Assembly: GCA_963169105.1 (NCBI GenBank)
Contig: OY720644.1
Location: forward strand, 2,439,001 to 2,503,000
DNA: 64,000 nt
Origin: Ceriagrion tenellum
Taxonomy: Eukaryota > Arthropoda > Insecta > Odonata > Coenagrionidae
Direction: 5' to 3'
The notes under the pieces were generated by a model that had not been told where the DNA came from, made no database searches, and saw only the letters and a list, made by a program, of their open reading frames with translations. The position numbers were made by a program, and so were the translations under genes. Shown one piece after another: positions 1 through 11,155 of the stretch. Each line of letters starts with the position of its first letter. Position 1 is the stretch's first letter.

Positions 1-496
1 AGTGAGAACAGATGTCGTTCAGCGCGTAGAATTATTTCCATAAAAACATAATTATGTTTCACTGGTGTCGGGTTAAGTTCTTTAGTCCCTAACCTTTATG
101 AGGGTTACAGTAGGAATACTCTGATCAGTCTTTGTAATCCTTATTATGCGTGCTAAACTCAAAAGAGTTGGAACACGAGCAGCGTATATCGGCAAAATAT
201 GACGGAGGTCAGTACGATAATTTCAATAGGGACACATGACTCCTTCAAAAAACAGAATATGAAATATGAAAATTCGGCTGTCAGTTATCATTTAGGTATT
301 TAAACGTTAAACGCTGATCTAGTTATGACGACTTGGTAATCATTGTTTAAAAACCCGATGTACTGCCTTGGATTCAATAATGTTAATTTTCACGGTCATA
401 ACTCAAATATTAACTTATACCCCACGGCAATCAATAGTACCCCATTTCACTACTTGGGAGTGACAGGAGCTCAATCGTACAAGGCAAGCACAATAA
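1..496. other. Unannotated AT-rich flank
   Basis: I see no gene, repeat boundary or RNA signature here. The open frames are short and resemble no family I know. The stretch ends where the 3' terminus of the first LINE begins. Confidence 0.5.
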
Positions 497-632
497 TCTA
501 CATCTACACAATACCCAGCGTGCCGCGCATAGGCGTGTGGCAGGGGGGATTAGGTCTCCAGCCATGTTAAGGTGTAAGTTTTTGGGAGATGAAACGGTGA
601 CATGTATTATAGTGGAGTGTATTTAGTGGAGC

Positions 633-3335
633 TCAATTTTGATTGCGGTCGCTCATTGTTCGCGGAAAGAGAGAGTTTTTGGACCTATCTGTTCGGCAGT
701 GTATCTCTCTTATTTTATCGCATCTGTCAGACCTAGAGACGTAGTGAGGCGTCATGATAATATTCTCTATGTCGCTCTGAATAATATCAGTTCTGAATTT
801 CTCAAGTAACCTAAGCCTAGCGTGCAGCCTCCGAGTCTCTAGGGGCTCCCACCTTAATCCCTCTAAAAGTTGTGTAACACTATATGTACGATCGTAGCAG
901 TTTTTAACGAAGCGCGCTGCTTTCCTTTGTATTTTGATAATTTTTTGGGTTGAATCTTTATGATCAGGGTCCCAAATGCTCGCGGCGTATTCGAGGTGTG
1001 CTTAAACCAGTGCGAAGTAGCATCTCTCATTTACTTTTTCATCCGAGGTATTTCCTATTATACGCTTAACAAAACCTAGGTTCTTTAATACTGTGCCGCA
1101 TATGTTTTGTATGTGTGCTCCCCAAGATATATCATACGTTAAGGTGATTTCAAGATATTTTACTGTATCGGAAGATTTTATGTTTACTCCACCCACTGTA
1201 TAGGCATGGCATTTGTGTGAGACGTTATGCAAGAAGAGAACTGTTGTGCATTTACTGATATTTAATTCTAACCCCCACTCCTTGCGCCGCGAATGAACGT
1301 TGTTGAGGTCTGATGAGAGAGCTTCAAAGTCCGCGTCTGCGTTCATTTCACGGTAGATAACTGTATCGTCTGCAAATAATCTTAATTTACTGCTAACTCT
1401 AGAACTCTGGTCATTAATATAAATAATGAATGAAAGAGGGCCGATCACGCTTCCTTGAGGAACACCGGATGTGACTTCGACCATATCAGAGCTAAAATCA
1501 TTAATTATTTTTCTTGTTTTCGATCACTGAGAAAGTCCCTTATCCAATTCACTATTTTTCCAATAACTTCACATGATGTGTTTTTTTTAAGAACCTTGTC
1601 AAATGCCTTCTTGAAATCAAGGAATATCGCGTCGATTTGCTTATTCGATTCACCTGATTTTAGGATATCATGAAGGAAGAGCGCAAGCTGTGTTTCACAG
1701 GACCTGCCCTTACGGAAGCCATGCAGACTGCTATGTAAGAAGTTACGATTATCCAGGAATTTCATAATATTGCTAACGACAATATGATCGAGGATTTTGC
1801 ATAAAAGTGACGTTATCGAGATAGGCCGGTAATTTCCTGGGTCATTTCTATTTCCTTCTTTAAATATCGGTGTGACATTGGCTATTTTCCAGTCTTGGGA
1901 CACCTTGTCTTCTGATGATGATTTGCCAAACATAATTTATAAGAATAGTGCAATCTGTGGCGCTAACTCCTTGAGCACGCGTGCAGGTATTCCTTCTGGA
2001 CCTGGGGACTTGTTACTTTTAATGGAACACAGTTGTTTAATTATTCCATCACCCTGAATTGTTGTGTCAGCCATCGGGCCAGGAATGTGTAAATTATGTC
2101 ATCCTTAGTGAACACACTTTCGAAGTAGTGGTTTAATAAATTGTCTTTGTCGAAGCTGTTGGTGACCACTTTGCCGTTTGTATCCAATAAAGACTCTACT
2201 GTCGAAGATTCGCCCTGGAGCACTATGGTGTAAGACCAGAATGACTTAGGGTTTTCATCTAGTAATTAACCAGGGATATTTTTCCTGAAGTTTCGTAGAG
2301 TAGCGCGCATTATTTTCTTCGTTTTTGAGCGTTGAGCAACGTATATTTCTCTCATCTCAAGCTCCGTTGTTTTGTTTCTTAACTTATTACTAGTTTTATA
2401 TAGATTGTGTAGTTGCCTTTGCTCCCGCCTTATTTCGCTGTTATACCAACATGGTTCTTTACTCTCCCGTTTGAATTTTTATGGAATATATTCATCGATT
2501 CCTTTACGTAGTATTTCCAAAAAAATATCTCATGGTACTTCGGTGCTCTCGTTCTCCATTGTGTCTACGAATTTCGTGAATGAAGCTTCTAACGTCTCTC
2601 CGAATTTTTACGTTATCGAATTTTTCAATTAAGTAGACTTTACGTTTGGGTTTTACAGTGGAATCTACAGTTGTTTTCAAATTCGCAAATATAACTTTAT
2701 GATCACTTATGCCTTCGTGGATATCGACGTGTTTAATCATTATAGGGTGACTAGCAGCTAAAAGGTCTAATATTTTGCTACATTTCGTAGGTTCGTTTAC
2801 TACTTGAGTAAGAGAGTGGTGTGAAAGTGTATTAAGTTAAGTCCTCGCTTATACCATGCTTCCTTGAACTTGTTTCTATGCTATTGGTTTTCCAATTTAT
2901 AGCCGGGAGGTTGAAATCCACACCGATAATTGTTACGCTTTTGTTATCTTTCGAGGTAAATGATGTTGATTGAGTTTCTAATTTGTACAAAACGTCGATT
3001 TTGGAATCAGGCGGCCTGTAAAACGAGCATATTTCTTTTGTTTTTTGCTTAATGGTACATCAAACCCCATCTATTCCATTGTCGTCCAATATGTGTGCGG
3101 TACTATTCAAATACGATTTAACTACTATGAATACTCCGCCGCCAGTCCTATCTGGCCGATCAGGTCTTTAGATTTCATTATCTGTCGAAAAAACTTCCCT
3201 ATCGATAACATCCTTAGCATGCCAGCTCTCTGTTCCAATCACTATATCCGCGTTTTCACAAGTATGCTCAACTTCGGCACGCTTGTCCTTCACTCTACGG
3301 AAATTTAATATTACTCAATTTATATCGTATTTAGC
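633..3335 (-). pseudogene. LINE ORF2: endonuclease and reverse transcriptase, broken
   Basis: This is a relic of the enzyme that nicks target DNA and copies LINE RNA into it. The endonuclease part shows ADIVIGTESW (near 3240), RPDRPDRTGGGVFIVVKS (near 3160), FYRPPDSKIDVLYKLE (near 3010), GVDFNLPA (near 2910) and EGISDHKVI (near 2710). The RT part shows NYRPISITSLLCKILD, LDFKKAFD, SGVPQGSVIGP (near 1470) and the catalytic LFADDTVIY (near 1370). The C-terminal part has AHLEYAASIWDP and FFPRT-like blocks and ends at a TGA at 633-635. It is broken by several frameshifts (for example between 1505 and 1484) and by a stop near 1000, where sister copies read LVRPHLEY. It cannot make a full-length protein. 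Confidence 0.88.
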
Positions 3336-3536
3336 TTGATGAATGTCGGTTCGAGGTTTTCTGTGATTCTTTGTGTTATGCTTTTGATGGTCTCTGAAAC
3401 CACTGAGAAGAAACCTTTTCTTTGAAGTTACGCAGCTATCTTGAGAGCGCGTGTTGGAATTATTTTCGCTATGGAAGTAACATTCATTTTAATGTAAGAG
3501 AAACAATTGCACTTTTCCACAAAATTGTTTTAATGC

Positions 3537-3575
3537 GTACAACGCGTTTCGGCTCACAGAGCCATCATCAGGTAC
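3537..3575 (-). ncRNA. Hammerhead-like ribozyme motif (left arm of fold-back)
   Basis: On the minus strand this reads GTAC, CTGATGA, one extra T, GGCTC-TGT-GAGCC, GAAAC, GCGTT, GTAC. CUGANGA and GAAA are the two conserved hammerhead core strands. GGCTC/GAGCC forms helix II and GTAC/GTAC forms helix I. Helix III would be very short. It is the exact reverse complement of the motif at 3626-3664. One unpaired base between CUGAUGA and helix II departs from the textbook form. Cleavage is not shown. Confidence 0.6.
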
Positions 3576-3625
3576 AAGACCTGTACCTGTCTTGACCTGA
3601 ACTTGTCAAGACCTGTACCGGTCTT

Positions 3626-3664
3626 GTACCTGATGATGGCTCTGTGAGCCGAAACGCGTTGTAC
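3626..3664 (+). ncRNA. Hammerhead-like ribozyme motif (right arm of fold-back)
   Basis: GTAC (3626-3629) is followed by the core CTGATGA (3630-3636), an extra T (3637), helix II GGCTC-TGT-GAGCC (3638-3650), GAAA (3651-3654), a short CGCG loop, UU, and the closing GTAC (3661-3664), which pairs with the first GTAC. Cleavage would be predicted after position 3660. Hammerheads with very short helix III are known from Penelope-like elements, which supports the call. Activity needs a test, because the extra base after CUGAUGA and the four-pair helix I are both marginal. Confidence 0.62.
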
Positions 3665-4019
3665 GCATAAAAACAATTTTGTGGAAAAGTGCAATTGTTT
3701 CTCTTAAATTATGAAGAACTTCCACGATATCTCGCCTGAATCTGTTGAATTTATTAACATTCATTTATCAGTGCTTCCCCTAAGTTTCTTCGGCAATGAA
3801 GGCCTACCTTACAGGGATTTACTCGGAGGCCTTTATCGGGTCTTTACTTTCCAATCCCACGGATTGACTTACTCTCTAGCCTAAAAAATATATACAATGC
3901 TCGAAAATCCTATGGGCCACCCGTTCTGACGCCCGGGCGGAGTAATGAACCCCAGAACGGTTGAGGGGAGCCCGGCACTATCCGAGCACCGGCCGAAGAT
4001 CTACGAATTCTGCTCCTAT

Positions 4020-4830
4020 GCCTACTCAAAATTCCCACAGCCTCCTGTTTAGGCAGTCAATTCTGCTCCAAACATGGTGACTGCGGTCGGTCCGCGGAAC
4101 AACACTACAAATGGACAGCCGCAAATCGGCACAAGATGCCCTCCGGACGCGTTCGACCTCTGAGTTTAAATCCCTGAAGGAATTTAATATCTCGTCAGCT
4201 CCACGCTCAGACGCATCATTGGTGGGGCACCATGGCCACCACCCTCAGCCTGGAGCTGCCCGTACCTCTAACCGCTGTTCGTATCGCAGCTGTGGTGTTG
4301 TGTATAAATCCTCTTGGTATACACCAGGAGGTGACCCGCTGGTCCGCTCCGTCTCTCCTTGCCCTCTTCCGCAATGATGGCATAAGCCGACGGACGCTCA
4401 AACTCCCTGTCAATAAAATTCCCGCCCTCCCTGCCCGACTAGCCTCGGGAGCAGCGTCCCTAGAGTCAGGTGCGCTAACGCCCTCGCAAACAGGCGTCAC
4501 GGGGCCATCCTCCGACAGCACCGTGAAGCTGTTGTGCACGGGGATAGGGGCAGCCCCCGCTCCCGCCTTTGCTGCGTCGCTGCCCCCCAGACCTTGGGAC
4601 TCCACTCCGGCTTCGAGATGGGCTTCGTCCCCAGGCTCAGGGGCTGCACCGCCACAACGTCGACCTGCATTCGCACCCGAGCGCGCCCGGGGCACCACCT
4701 TGGTGCTGTGAAGGGTCCTGGAGGAAGCGTCCCTGCAACCATCCTCTCCAGCTCGGCGACGCGAGCCTTCAGGAGGTCGCTCTTCGCCCTGCTGTTGAGG
4801 CTAGTAATCTCTTACCGTTTTATGTGTAAA
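4020..4830 (-). pseudogene. LINE ORF1 (gag-like) fragment, frameshifted
   Basis: Minus-strand frames give a charged, coiled-coil-like start (SRAKSDLLKARVAELERMV, near 4800-4745). A proline/alanine-rich region follows with PVHNSFTVLSEDGPV (near 4530), a block typical of LINE ORF1 proteins. After a frameshift near 4225 comes another charged helix (SFRDLNSEVERVRRAS, near 4170). ORF1 proteins bind LINE RNA. The region is much GC-richer than its surroundings. It lies upstream of the endonuclease on the same strand, as expected for ORF1 of the same element. There are frameshifts near 4690 and 4225 and no clear start codon, so the copy is dead. Confidence 0.6.
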
Positions 4831-4849
4831 TGACGGGAATGAGGGCAAA

Positions 4850-6953
4850 TTTTTTGGCAAGTTATGAAATGAGGGCAAGATTTTTTTCGTTCATTCTCCT
4901 GAGTACACAGAGTTGATTGTTAAGGTCACATACATAAGACTTCAAATGGATACAGTCACGAAACGCATTCTATATTGCAATAACAGATACAGGGCATCAT
5001 TTACTCAATGATTTATCCAAAACCCGTCATGTCTTATTTTCATTGTTTACCTAATTTTAATGCGAATGCTTATCCTTCTGTTGCGGTTTGCGAAGTGTAT
5101 GTAATAACCTTCATCTCATGCCATTCATATTATACAGTTTACGTCCTTAAAAATGGAAGTACATCGGAAGGCAATACAGTGGTTACATTGAAAGTGTGTA
5201 TGGTTTCGACGATTGTCAATGGCTTGACTTATGTAGGTTAAAATAATAGAAAATAAATGGGTTTGTTGGTCAACCATTGTACAGCGACTCTATTATTTTT
5301 ATAGCAGCATTTTATTGCTGATATGAAAATGGTATTGAACCATTTTCATGTCAAAGTTACTTCCATCAACAGAATTTAGGCAACATATTTGGGCTTTCCA
5401 AACCTCCTTCGAATAACTCCAACCTATGTGCCTGTTTTAATTTATATTGTATAATCCAAATTTGTTGTTATTTTTAATAAGACGCTTATTTGCGCAGTGG
5501 TGGAGAGGACGCAGGTTAAAATATTCCATCAAGATATTCCTAGTTAATAAATTAAATGTTTTTTTCATTTCTATTGCAACAATTATGCCAAAAAGCTTTA
5601 AACAGTTCATGGGAACGTAAGTACATCTTATGCGAAATTGCTATATTCCAAGAAAAATTATAACTAAATTTACTTAAGTGTTTATTAATAAGTCTATTAA
5701 TATATATTTCCAAACCAGAGGACCTACCTGAGTTATTTATAAGTTACTCTGCATTCCAACTTGTGTCATCGTCCTTTTGTTGGATAACATGTCCAAATAA
5801 TTTGTACACAAACTTGCGCCAACAGTGACACAACATGCGCATATAATGTCCCGTTTACGTGCTAATTACATTATCTTACACCTTTATTATTCTTGCAAAA
5901 CATTCAAATAAAGGTGAATTCATGAAATAAAGTGGTATCATCTTACTACAGCCAAATAATTAATGTCAGCAACATCATAAGGGTATTCACCTGAGACCAA
6001 ACAACGCAATCGAAATGGCGCTCCGACACCTCTTAAGCCAATCGACTTCTATTCCGATCGGAAAGCCATCTTTGAACCGATAGTAAGCGGTCTGAAATGC
6101 ACGGATAGTCTTTTCGATAGTAAGTGACGTAGAATTCGATCACAGTCTTCCGATCCGAACGGAACGGATAATTCTGAAACACCCCCCTGGTCGGTTGGGT
6201 GCGACGGACACGAGTGACTCCGTTTGGCTTTGGAGTAATGCATCTCTTCCTGTCCCTCCCTCCCCCTCTCTCTCTCTCTCTCCCCCTCTAAGATGCCCAC
6301 GACACCCCTCTGTCCCCCCCGAGTAATGATTATTGTGTTTGCCAAATAAAACCACCCTTTGAAACCTATTGTGTTCTTGTTTCTCGAGCATCTCGACGTC
6401 AAAGGCAAGAACACTATTCTTTTTTGTTGCGTAATACCTAGTTTCACCCGGAGGAGGGAAACCTGGTTCCGCGGCACGACATAAGGAAGAAATTTCATCT
6501 AATAAATGGTATACATGGAATTATTTTTCTTATGGCACTTTGGTGATTCATCAGATAATTATTCTTAACTTATATATATGCAAAATAAATGGTCTGAAGG
6601 CGATAAAAATGAGCCGAGTATAAAGTATTTCTTACGACTGGACTGAATCTCATGATTTCAATGATTACGAGTGTTGACGCCAGAAGTGATTTGTTTTACG
6701 GAAGGAGTCGTGAGAGGTGCTGCTGCGGAATAGGAGAAGGCTTCAAGCGGCGTGCTCCTTTGCATTCACTCGGGAGGAGCAGTCAACCAAAAGGCAAATC
6801 TAGCTGGGAATCGCTTTGGAGTCAGACGCAGTCATTCAGTCATATAATCAGTCGTGTACTCGGAATCTAGTCAATAAGAATTGTTCTCAACCTAAAGTTT
6901 ATAAAATTATTTGAAATTCCATAAAACCACAATTCACTTCGGTACCGATATCC
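4850..6953. other. Intergenic, AT-rich; small hairpin and CT microsatellite
   Basis: I recognise no gene. There is a perfect 11-bp hairpin at 5323-5333/5339-5349 (ATGAAAATGGT and its complement) and a pyrimidine-rich microsatellite with a (CT)n core at about 6249-6290. The open frames at 6049-6498 run through that low-complexity tract and show no domain. Confidence 0.55.
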
Positions 6954-6961
6954 TGACCTCA

Positions 6962-7800
6962 TCTACGTCTACGTCATACCCTGCAAGCCACCCAAAGGGT
7001 GTGTGGCAGGGGGTGCTTCCACACCAGGCATGCATGAATTATACGGCAGAACACCGAAACTACATTGAAACCAGCGTACCACACATGCAACGCGCCCTTT
7101 AAAATCTACTAACCAAGAAACATTCAATCGTCAATCATTCCAACATGCAAATGATGCAAAGACTACTACTACAGATTAAAAATATCATGCATAAATAAGA
7201 ACATCAATATTTACATCATGCATAAATAAGAACGTAGAGAATATAAAGAGAAAGATCTACTGTCTGCCTATTGTCACAATTCGAACTATTCATGACGACG
7301 ATCACAGCTGTTATGGTCCCGAATGGTACGCGGAAAAAAATGACATTTTATACCTATCGGTTCTACAATCTATCTCTCTAATTTTATTGGCGCGATCTAA
7401 TCTGCCGTAGTACGAGGGGGTTAATATTATGTTTTCTACGACGTCAGAGAAATTTTTTTCCTGAAATTTAGTTAAGAGGTTAAGCCTATAATTTAATCTA
7501 CGCTGTGATAGCGATTCCCATCCTAATTCTTCTAACAATCCAGACACACTAGTAAACTTATCGTAGCATCGTTTCACAAACCTAGCTCCTCTTCGCTGCA
7601 CGCGATCTAATTCTGATATCAACCCCGCTGCGTATGGATCCCATACACTGGCAGCATATTCCAGATGAGGCCTAACGATTGAAAAATAACAACGCTCTTT
7701 CACTTTCTCATCACATTTTCCGAGTATTCTCTTGATAAAGCCTAGCTTTCTGTATGCTTGACGGCATATTTCCCGAATATGTTTTCCCCAAGATATGTCG
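6962..7800 (-). mobile_element. Family C LINE, 5'-truncated, with 8-bp TSD
   Basis: This is a minus-strand LINE tail holding the end of the RT, the 3' UTR, and the shared 3' module (CCCTGC/GCAGGG stem-loop plus ACGTAGACGTAGA-like repeat) at about 6962-7015. It is flanked by the exact direct repeat TGACCTCA at 6954-6961 and 7801-7808, the target-site duplication, so both ends are fixed. Truncation at the 5' end is usual for LINE insertion by target-primed reverse transcription. It is very similar to the plus-strand copy at 10426-11148. Confidence 0.9.
7311..7800 (-). pseudogene. RT C-terminal region, LINE family C
   Basis: It encodes only the part of the LINE reverse transcriptase after the catalytic site: HDISWGKHIREIC, RKLGFIKRILGKCDEKVKER, VRPHLEYAASVWDPY, LDRVQRRGARFVKRCYD, LGWESLSQRRLNYRLNLL and NKIREIDCRTDRYKMSFF. 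The FADD catalytic motif was lost by 5' truncation, so it has no RT activity. The last residues (SAYHSGP) follow a one-base slip in a run of seven T, where sister families read PRTIRE. The other family C copy has the same slip. Confidence 0.88.
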
Positions 7801-7808
7801 TGACCTCA

Positions 7809-10418
7809 AAAGGAAGTGAGTGCAGTATCGGACGAACAACGTGTCGAATCCTTTGACTCTTTACGTGTAAATATTAGAGCCCACTCTCTATGGAACATCG
7901 ACATTTAATAATGGGTACAAGGTTTGAAAGTAGTTAAATGCCTGATCTACAAGAAACTCACCCAATGTCACACACCATAAAATGACTTTCAGGTCGAAAT
8001 GCATGCCGGGAAATATACGCGCATCACACGATTAGCACTTGAGGAATGTAACGGGAGGAAAGGCGCAGAGGGAGGGAGGAGGAGGGTAGTCTATTCGCGA
8101 GATCGCTATGTCGACGCCCGGCTAGACCACTGCCTACCCCTCCCCATCCTCCTTCCCTCCCGCCCCTCCATGCATTACCCACCCCTCCTCCCCTCTGCCT
8201 CCTTCCCCTATTCGGTGGCCTCCGGGTTCATCGGCCTACCGGCGGCGGCGTTGGTTGCGATGGCTATCGCTTTTCACTATCCAGGAAAGGCCTCAAAAGG
8301 GAATTAAATGCCCTCGTCGAGCCTGCCCCTTGTTCTTGAGGCGGCCGCGGGCCCACAATTGCATTGTATTGCGAACCCCTGCTATTTACCCCTCCTCCCC
8401 CCTCCCCATCTCTCGCTCGATTGGACCCCACGGTCCAGATCTCAACGCCCTTGAGGACACGTGGCTTAAATATATTACATTTTCAATGTTTTGCATATAA
8501 AACCTACTTATCGAGTACCTATATATTTAAGCATTAATTTATCCCATGCCCGGAAATTCCGCACTGAAAAACCCTGAAAGATGGTCATCCGCTTATTTAC
8601 ATCCGACATTTTTTCCTTTTGTAAGATTTCATTAAATGCAATGGCCTCAGGAAACCAAGATGAGTTTCATAAAAAGGAAATTTTTGAGAGAATTTCGAAT
8701 TTAACCGTCAAATTTAGTTTCCCAGACGAATTATGGATTTAAGTAGTGATGGGAAGTGATTGACAGCAAGCCCTCCGTTTACCGGAAACGATTACATTTG
8801 ACAAACATTTACTTACAACCGTTACTTTTATCAAATTGCAAGTTTAATTGTAATGTCATCCAAAAGTAATCGTTACTTCCGAGGTGATTTATAATGTGCG
8901 CGTAATCGGTGTGTGATAATGTCGATTACTCCGCTTTCAGACTGCAAGTTCAGCGGCTTACAATCGTTTACTGCGACTATTTGTTTTCAACATTTCCCCT
9001 TCGGGTCATTTTAAAAACCGGATATCCGTCGTAAATCTTTTCCACGCTAAATGACTCACGAGCTTTTCAAGAGCTGTACACAAATTACTGCCACGTTCTG
9101 TTGCTTTCGATATAAAAAATGATATTTCACTTACTCATTTGGTTGGATATGCATGGCATATTTCCGCGCAGAAGCTAAAATTTACTCGCGGGCGGTGAGT
9201 CGACACGGTCTTCAATCGGTTGAAACGAATTTATAACTATCAAGCAGACTGTATTGGGACATATATGGATACAATGAGTTCGTAGATGCGTTCCGGAGGA
9301 TTCAGACGGAGTTTATGAGATCTCAATACGAGTAAGCGCAATACATGGTTTCCGTGGTTTTCCGAAATATCCATCCACTATAGATCAGTTGTTACATTAC
9401 TTGGGGTCGCATTGGTCCAGGTTGAATATACGCGACTTTGATCCAAGCACTTACTTCAGAATCAGTGCCGTCGGCAAGACATGATAACTCGAGAAGGGCC
9501 TGCTGTTTTCTTGTTCTCTCCAATATTTACATAGCTTGGGGGAGAAAAACAAACCACTACAAAAATAGCGCAAGATCTCACCTCTTCTTTTGCATCTCAA
9601 GACCCCTACCACTTCTGGGATTCAATCAGAGGCATGGAAAATTAAAATTCGATCTTTTCCCATGCATCTGTCACCGATAGATCTTACCACGTCAATTTCA
9701 TCCCTTGTCCCACTTCTATTTCCGAAATGATCAAGGTATATCGAGGTGTATTTTGGAGTGAAAGAACAAGAAAATATTGCTGGTGACGAAGCAAGAACCA
9801 TCTCTCACGTCGTAAACTTCTAAATGAAGCTGTGACATTGCCACCGGACGTACCCGGTGTTTCAAGAGGCAAGGGTGCTTGGGTCGTCACTGATGTCAAA
9901 GCAATAGAACAACAAGTCTCGAATGAGACCTCTCCTTGCCTCTGAGCACCTTGGGATAGAAGTGTGCTGGATGCCCGCTTCGGTCTTCCCAGTGGACTTT
10001 TACAGGAGTCAACTCCTACGTTTATTCATCTTTTTACACGCATTCATTCGTGTTCATTTCCCAAAGCTTCATTTCGAGCCAATTTTTTTAAGATTGATTT
10101 CGCTCTCTTAAGACTATGACGACTCTTTTTACCCATGATGCAAAATTTAGAACAATTATGTTAAAATCTAGAACAAGGCCACTTTGCTTTTGCATAAAAT
10201 GTAAGAAAACAAGATTTTTATCACGGCACACTTTCTTATAATGTTCGTAATGAAAATATGGTCTTTTATATTTTTAATGAGATCTATCGAAATTCGCTAA
10301 TTGCAAATCCATGTAGGAAACGTCCTCGAAAATAAATTATGGAGCACCTGAAAAAGCTGTTTGAGGTTCATGACTGTTTTGGGCCCATTTTTCACCACAT
10401 CACCAAAGATAAGTAAAT
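7809..10418. other. Intergenic, no recognised gene
   Basis: Nothing here matches a gene or repeat family I know. The stretch 8040-8440 is rich in C and T with some CpG and carries open frames on the plus strand (7999-8307 and 8255-8500) without recognisable domains. The rest is AT-rich. Confidence 0.5.
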
Positions 10419-10425
10419 TATAGAA

Positions 10426-11148
10426 CGTTGTTATTTTTCAATCGTTAGGCCTCATCTGGAATATGCTGTTAGTGTATGGGATCCATACGCAGCGGGGTTG
10501 ATATCAGAATTAGATCGCGTGCAGCGAAGAGGAGCTAGGTTTGTGAAACGATGCTACGATAAGTTTACTAGTGTGTCTGGATTGTTAGAAGAATTAGGAT
10601 GGGAATCGCTATCACAGCGTAGATTAAATTATAGGCTTAACCTCTTAACTAAATTTCAGGAAAAAAATTTCTCTGACGTCGTAGAAAACATAATATTAAC
10701 CCCCTCGTACTACGGCAGATTAGATCACGCCAATAAAATTAGAGAGATAGATTGTAGAACCGATAGGTATAAAATGTCATTTTTTTCCGCGTACCATTCG
10801 GGACCATAACAGCTGTGATCGTCGTCATGAATAGTTCGAGTAGTGACATTAGCTAGACTGTGGATATTTTTCTTTATATTTTCTATGTTTTTATTTATGC
10901 ATGATATGAATATTGATGTTCTTATTTATGCATGAGATTTTGAATCTGTATGAGTAGTCTTTGTATCCCTAGCATGTTCCAACGAATCTTCTTGGTTAGT
11001 AGATTTTAATGGCCGCGTTGCATGTGTGGTACGCTGGTTTCAATGTAATTTCGGTGTTCTGCCGTATAATTCATGAATACCTGGTATGGAAGCCCCACCT
11101 GCCACATACCCTTTGGGTGGCTAGCAGGGTATGATGTAGATGAAGATG
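10426..11148 (+). mobile_element. Family C LINE, 5'-truncated, with 7-bp TSD
   Basis: This is a plus-strand copy of the LINE at 6962-7800, flanked by the exact direct repeat TATAGAA at 10419-10425 and 11149-11155. It holds the RT C-terminal region, the 3' UTR and the 3' module ending in GTAGATGAAGATG. It is truncated further in than the other copy. The close similarity of the two copies, with clean duplications, suggests fairly recent activity. Confidence 0.9.
10438..10809 (+). pseudogene. RT C-terminal region, LINE family C (second copy)
   Basis: This encodes the same C-terminal RT segment as the copy at 7311-7800. Over the shared stretch I see one clear protein difference (GRLDHANK here, GRLDRANK there). 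It starts inside VRPHLEY and lacks all catalytic motifs. It ends FFSAYHSGP after the same seven-T slip, so the slip was probably already in the source element. It is not functional alone. Confidence 0.88.
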
Positions 11149-11155
11149 TATAGAA

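Larger units (their letters stand above)
3495..3706. repeat. 212-bp fold-back (near-perfect palindrome) inserted in LINE B
   Basis: Two arms of about 100 bp, 3495-3597 and 3604-3706, are near-perfect reverse complements around a roughly 6-base centre. The outer ends read TAAGAGAAACAATTGC and its complement. Each arm contains the same hammerhead-like core, one on each strand. There is no coding capacity. It lies between ORF1 and the endonuclease of the minus-strand LINE, so it is probably an independent insertion. I could not define a target-site duplication. The combination of a hammerhead-like core with inverted copies suggests origin from the terminal repeat of a Penelope-like element. That origin is inference. 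Confidence 0.85.
497..4830 (-). mobile_element. Family B non-LTR retrotransposon, nearly full length, decayed
   Basis: Read on the minus strand, this stretch carries in order an ORF1-like protein (about 4830-4020), an apurinic-type endonuclease (about 3335-2500), a reverse transcriptase (about 2220-1000), an RT C-terminal domain (to 633) and a 3' UTR ending in the CCCTGC/GCAGGG stem-loop and GTAGAT-type repeats at 497-509. The order and motifs fit the CR1/L2/Jockey superfamily. The exact clade is not decided. A fold-back element (3495-3706) sits between ORF1 and the endonuclease and probably inserted later. That ORF1 and ORF2 belong to one element is inferred from order, strand and spacing. 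At least four other shorter copies of this family lie in the window. Confidence 0.8.

Noticed and set aside
4232..4833. Long plus-strand open frames opposite the LINE ORF1
   Set aside because: They are shadows of the GC-rich minus-strand ORF1, which has recognisable blocks. The plus-strand translations have none.
6049..6498. Open frames across the CT microsatellite
   Set aside because: Low-complexity RERE-type translation with no domain.
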